The notes under the pieces were generated by a model. The model did not search any database. It was not told where the DNA came from and saw only the letters and a program-made list of their open reading frames with translations. Shown here piece after piece: positions 60,453 to 64,000 of a stretch of DNA of 64,000 nt. Made by a program: the position numbers and the translations under genes. Position 1 is the stretch's first letter, and every line of letters begins with the position of its first letter. Origin of the DNA: Acidobacteriaceae bacterium (lineage in GTDB: Bacteria; Acidobacteriota; Terriglobia; Terriglobales; Acidobacteriaceae); contig JANXZM010000096.1 of assembly GCA_025355505.1 (NCBI GenBank), positions 99,364-163,363 of the forward strand, in the 5' to 3' direction.

Positions 60453-62135
60453 CTACGGCGTATAGCCCGCTCCTCGCAACACTTTTCCTGGCAACGCGTT
60501 CGTCATTTTTCCGTTTTCAATGACGGCGACCCCGTTGATCAGCACGTAGTCCATGCCTTCCGACAGCCGGTTCGGATCGTCGAAAGTTGCCACATCGCGC
60601 ACCGTCTCCGGATCGAACACAACCACGTCGGCCCACATTCCCTGTTTGAGTACGCCGCGATCTGTCAGTCTCATGCGCTGAGCGGGCAGCGACGAGAACT
60701 TCCGGATTGCCTCTTCGAGCGTCAGCCTTTTCTCTTCTCTAACGTATTTTCGCAAGATGCGCGGGAAGGTACCGTAGGCTCTGGGGTGCGGGTGCTCTTC
60801 GCCGAGAATGCCTTCGGGCGAAGTGCCGGAAGAGTCGTTGTCCACGGAAACCCACGGCTGCTGCAGGGCAAGCGCGACGTCGGGCTCTGACATACCGAAG
60901 ACCGCGCAATCGGTAAAGGCATTGTCTTCGATCAGCAGATCGAAGAGCGTGTCCATCGGATCTTTGTTCAGGATTTTCGCGACTTCGGTGAGGCGCTTGC
61001 CCTGAAATTTTTTCAATGCTGGATTCTGCACGACGCTGATCATTACATCCTGCGGGCCGCTGATCTCGTCCCACTCGTTGTCCCAGTCTTTGGAAGGTGT
61101 CTCCAGATCTTTGCGAATGCGGGCGCGGGTTGCGGGATCTTTGAGCCGCTCTATCAACTTGGCATCGCCGCCGTCATGCGCCCATGCGGGGATGAAGGCC
61201 GACATGCTGTTAAACCATGCGGTGTAGGCGTAGGTATCGGCCTCGACATCAACGCCTTCGGCGCGCGCTTGGTTGACCCGCGCCACTAGTTCTGGCATTT
61301 TCCCGAAGTTAGCCTTCCCCGCAATTTTGAAATGCCAGATCTCCACCGGAATGTGCGCCTCGCGCCCGATGCGGACTGCTTCGTCGATCGCTTCGAGAGC
61401 GCTGTCACCTTCGTTGCGCAGGTGCGAGGCGTAGATTCCACCAAATTTCGAGGCTTCGGAGGCGAGCGCGATTAGCTCTTCGGTTTTCGCGTAGGGGGCG
61501 GGCGCATACATCAGCGAAGTCGAGACTCCGACGGCGCCGTCGTGCATGGCGTCGCGCACCAGAGCTTTCATTTTTTCCAGTTGCTCGGGTGTAGGCTGTA
61601 CATCCGCGTCACCCAGCACCATGCGCCGCACTTGAGTCGCTCCAACGTAGCTGGCGAGGTTGATGCCCATGCCTTGCTTTTCGAGACGCGAGAAATATTG
61701 ACGGAACGTGCGCCAATCGGGATTGATCTTGTAATGTTCGAAGCCGGGACGATCGTTGGCGATGATGGCATCGTTTAAGGGAGCAGCGGATCCGCCCTCT
61801 CCGGTGATCTCGGTGGTAATGCCCTGATAGATCTTCGAAGGCAAGCGCGGATCGACAAGGATGGTCGTCTCCGACTGGCCGAGCATGTCCACAAAGCCGG
61901 GAGCAACGATTTTACCCTTGGCGTCAACGGTGCGCTTGCGCGCGGCGGCAGAAAGATTGCCGATGGCGGCGATGCGTCCGTTGCGGATTCCGATGTCGCC
62001 TGAGTACCATGGAGAGCCGGTACCGTCAACGATATGTCCATTGCTGATGACGAGGTCGAACGGCAGGTCGGCGGCCAAGGCGAAGGTCGAGAGGATCAGC
62101 AGGAATGCGAGTGCGAGACGGCTAGTTAAGGTCAT
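60453..62135 (-). CDS. exported N-acyl-D-amino-acid deacylase / D-aminoacylase-type amidohydrolase
   Basis: DLVISNGHIVDGTGSPWYSGDIGIRNGRIAAIGNLS; GKIVAPGFVDMLGQSE; GIYASHLRNEGDSALEAIDEAVRIGREAHIPVEIWHFK. Confidence 0.92.
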   Translation of the reverse strand: MTLTSRLALAFLLILSTFALAADLPFDLVISNGHIVDGTGSPWYSGDIGIRNGRIAAIGNLSAAARKRTVDAKGKIVAPGFVDMLGQSETTILVDPRLPSKIYQGITTEITGEGGSAAPLNDAIIANDRPGFEHYKINPDWRTFRQYFSRLEKQGMGINLASYVGATQVRRMVLGDADVQPTPEQLEKMKALVRDAMHDGAVGVSTSLMYAPAPYAKTEELIALASEASKFGGIYASHLRNEGDSALEAIDEAVRIGREAHIPVEIWHFKIAGKANFGKMPELVARVNQARAEGVDVEADTYAYTAWFNSMSAFIPAWAHDGGDAKLIERLKDPATRARIRKDLETPSKDWDNEWDEISGPQDVMISVVQNPALKKFQGKRLTEVAKILNKDPMDTLFDLLIEDNAFTDCAVFGMSEPDVALALQQPWVSVDNDSSGTSPEGILGEEHPHPRAYGTFPRILRKYVREEKRLTLEEAIRKFSSLPAQRMRLTDRGVLKQGMWADVVVFDPETVRDVATFDDPNRLSEGMDYVLINGVAVIENGKMTNALPGKVLRGAGYTP

Positions 62136-62346
62136 GAGTTTTTTCCTGGTCAGTTTTTCCCATCGCAAGCTGCGAGGTCCGTGGGCGTTCAATCAACGTG
62201 CCAAGGATAATCCAGATCCCGAGCACGAGCCACTCCCAGCCGGAAAAGTGTCCCGGGACAAACGGAGCAAACTTCATCAGCACCATCGCCAACCCAACCA
62301 GCGCGCCCAAAAGCGCGATCCGGCGGTCGGCGATTTGGGGCTTCAC
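62122..62346 (-). CDS. hypothetical small membrane protein (start uncertain)
   Basis: RRIALLGALVGLAMVLMKFAPFVPGHFSGWEWLVLGIWIILGTLI; frame open upstream to the STAS gene stop. Confidence 0.6.
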   Translation of the reverse strand: MKPQIADRRIALLGALVGLAMVLMKFAPFVPGHFSGWEWLVLGIWIILGTLIERPRTSQLAMGKTDQEKTHDLN

Positions 62347-62409
62347 CCACAGATAGGCGGCGCACGCCGCGAACCATCCGGTAGCAGCGCGCCCGTGTCG
62401 CAGCCTTGC

Positions 62410-62793
62410 TTAGGCGACCGCGAAGCGCGTGGGCGGACATTCCTTAGACCGCAAGATGCCGATTGCTTCTTTCAGCGAAGAAATCTCAAACACCGATGTG
62501 AGATGGGTGGCATCCAGCACTCGGCGGAAGAAAACCGGCGGGTTCACCAGCTTCAACTTCGCAGACTTCTGCGTCGCCCAACGACGCACCAGCAGCAGCG
62601 TTCCCAAGCCACCCGCATCCAGTTGCTCGACTTCGGAAAGATCGAGCACCAGCACGCGGACACGTTCCAGTTGCTCGATCCGGCGCCGAAACTGATCGAG
62701 CGCCGCTCCGCGCACCATACGTCCAGAGCAGTTCACGACCGCCACATCCTGCAAGCATTCGACTTGAAATTGGAGTTCCATAGGTCTATTCAT
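62410..62793 (-). CDS. STAS-domain protein (anti-sigma factor antagonist type)
   Basis: LQDVAVVNCSGRMVRGAALDQFRRRIEQLERVRVLVLDLSEVEQLDAGGLGTLLLVRRWA. Confidence 0.88.
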   Translation of the reverse strand: MNRPMELQFQVECLQDVAVVNCSGRMVRGAALDQFRRRIEQLERVRVLVLDLSEVEQLDAGGLGTLLLVRRWATQKSAKLKLVNPPVFFRRVLDATHLTSVFEISSLKEAIGILRSKECPPTRFAVA

Positions 62794-62949
62794 ACAAACC
62801 TGCTTTGATGTCTATTGATACGGACCAGCCCTGGAAAAAGTTCCGTGATCTGTGGTCACTCCATTGGACGTTGGAAAAGGGGAAAAGTCATCATAAGGGT
62901 TGTCATCCTTGGCTTCGCTCAGGATGACACGATGGGTCCATGCCACCAA

Positions 62950-63807
62950 CTACAACCCGGCCTCGATCCGGGATCTTGGGTCGAGAAGGTCGCGCAAGGC
63001 GTCGCCGATGAAGTTGAAGGCCAGGACGGCAAACATCACGGTCACCGCCGGAAAAAGGACGAGATGAGGAGCATCGAAGAGGTGCGAGCGGGCGTCGTTG
63101 AGCATCGATCCCCAACTCGCGGTTGGCGGCGGGACGCCGAGTCCCAAGAAACTCATCGTGGCCTCGGCAAGAACCGCGCCAGCCATGCCGATCGCCGCCT
63201 GCACAATCACCGGCTGAATAATGTTGGGCAGAATGTGCCTGGTAATAATGTGGAGATCTCCGGCGCCGAGTGCGCGCGCGGCTTCGACAAATTCGCGTTC
63301 GCGCACGGCCAGCACCTGCGCGCGCACCAGGCGGGCGTAGCCGACCCATCCTCCAAGCGACAGGGCTAGAACAAGATTGAAAATTCCGGGGCCGCGGAAT
63401 GCGACGAAAGCGATCGCGATGAGGATGCCGGGGAACGAAAGAAACGCATTCATGAGCACGATGTTGACGAAGCGGTCGATGCCTCCGCCATAGTATCCGG
63501 CAAAGCTGCCGATGATGAGGCCGAGCAGCAGCGAACACGTCACCACGCTGCTGCCGACGAACAGGGAAATTCGCGCTCCCCAGATGAGGCGGGAAAGAAT
63601 GTCGCGTCCGAGTTCGTCAGTTCCGCACCAATGCTGAGCCGAGGGCGTTTGCAAGCGGTTCGGCAGATCGATGTGCGCGGGATCATGCGGAGCGATCCAG
63701 GGCGCGAAAATCGCGGAGAAGACGAAGATGGACACCAGTACAACTCCGACAGCCGCTAGTGGATTGTGGCGGGCGATGCGGGGGAGCGAGATGGCTACAG
63801 TGGACAT
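62950..63807 (-). CDS. peptide/nickel-type ABC transporter permease (DppC/OppC-like)
   Basis: AIFAPWIAPHDPAHIDLPNRLQTPSAQHWCGTDELGRDILSRLIWGARISLFVG; EFVEAARALGAGDLHIITRHILPNIIQPVIV. Confidence 0.93.
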   Translation of the reverse strand: MSTVAISLPRIARHNPLAAVGVVLVSIFVFSAIFAPWIAPHDPAHIDLPNRLQTPSAQHWCGTDELGRDILSRLIWGARISLFVGSSVVTCSLLLGLIIGSFAGYYGGGIDRFVNIVLMNAFLSFPGILIAIAFVAFRGPGIFNLVLALSLGGWVGYARLVRAQVLAVREREFVEAARALGAGDLHIITRHILPNIIQPVIVQAAIGMAGAVLAEATMSFLGLGVPPPTASWGSMLNDARSHLFDAPHLVLFPAVTVMFAVLAFNFIGDALRDLLDPRSRIEAGL

Positions 63808-63906
63808 AGTCGGCGACGACTTGGCTTCACTTATATCGAAAATGCAGGTAAGGAACAATGTTGAGTTGGCGACTGCGGTGCGCGCCTGATCGATCATTCA
63901 TGGCGG

Positions 63907-64000
63907 GAAGACGAAGATGGACACCAGTACAACTCCGACAGCCGCTAGTGGATTGTGGCGGGCGATGCGGGGGAGCGAGATGGCTACAGTGGACATAGTC
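63907..64000 (-). repeat. direct duplication of the 5' end of the DppC-like gene (copy of 63718..63811)
   Basis: gaagacgaagatggacaccag...gctacagtggacatagtc identical by eye in both copies, 189 bp apart; second copy runs to window end. Confidence 0.9.

Overview
The window is a 64 kb chromosomal segment. Codon usage, gene families and repeat style suggest an Acidobacteriota (Terriglobia-like) genome; this is inference, since no rRNA or marker search was possible. Most genes are ordinary housekeeping genes: an F1Fo ATP synthase block lacking a and c subunits, malQ, glpX, rnc, three tandem signal peptidase I genes, a SurA/PpiD-like PPIase, two 3-hydroxyacyl-CoA dehydrogenases, an acyl-CoA dehydrogenase, a GH2 enzyme, ABC transporters, two ECF sigma/anti-sigma pairs, a VapBC-like pair and tRNA-Ala(GGC). 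The main accessory cluster is a 14.5-25.6 kb run encoding a 5-heme cytochrome c-TPR protein and three FG-GAP/ASPIC-UnbV (CRTAC1-like) proteins, with a DUF3800-like gene inside it. The most unusual signal is the load of small dispersed elements: (i) a three-copy ~350 bp element with a C-rich tract and a TATTCCGGAATA core, one copy running into a RAYT-transposase remnant; (ii) several two-hairpin repeat families with compensatory stem changes; (iii) MITE-like elements with terminal inverted repeats; (iv) copies of these repeats lying inside or across coding sequences, including the gamma and b subunits of ATP synthase. A candidate ~80 nt small RNA with promoter-like and terminator-like flanks lies upstream of the ATP synthase operon. 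All comparisons were made by eye; no database search was run.
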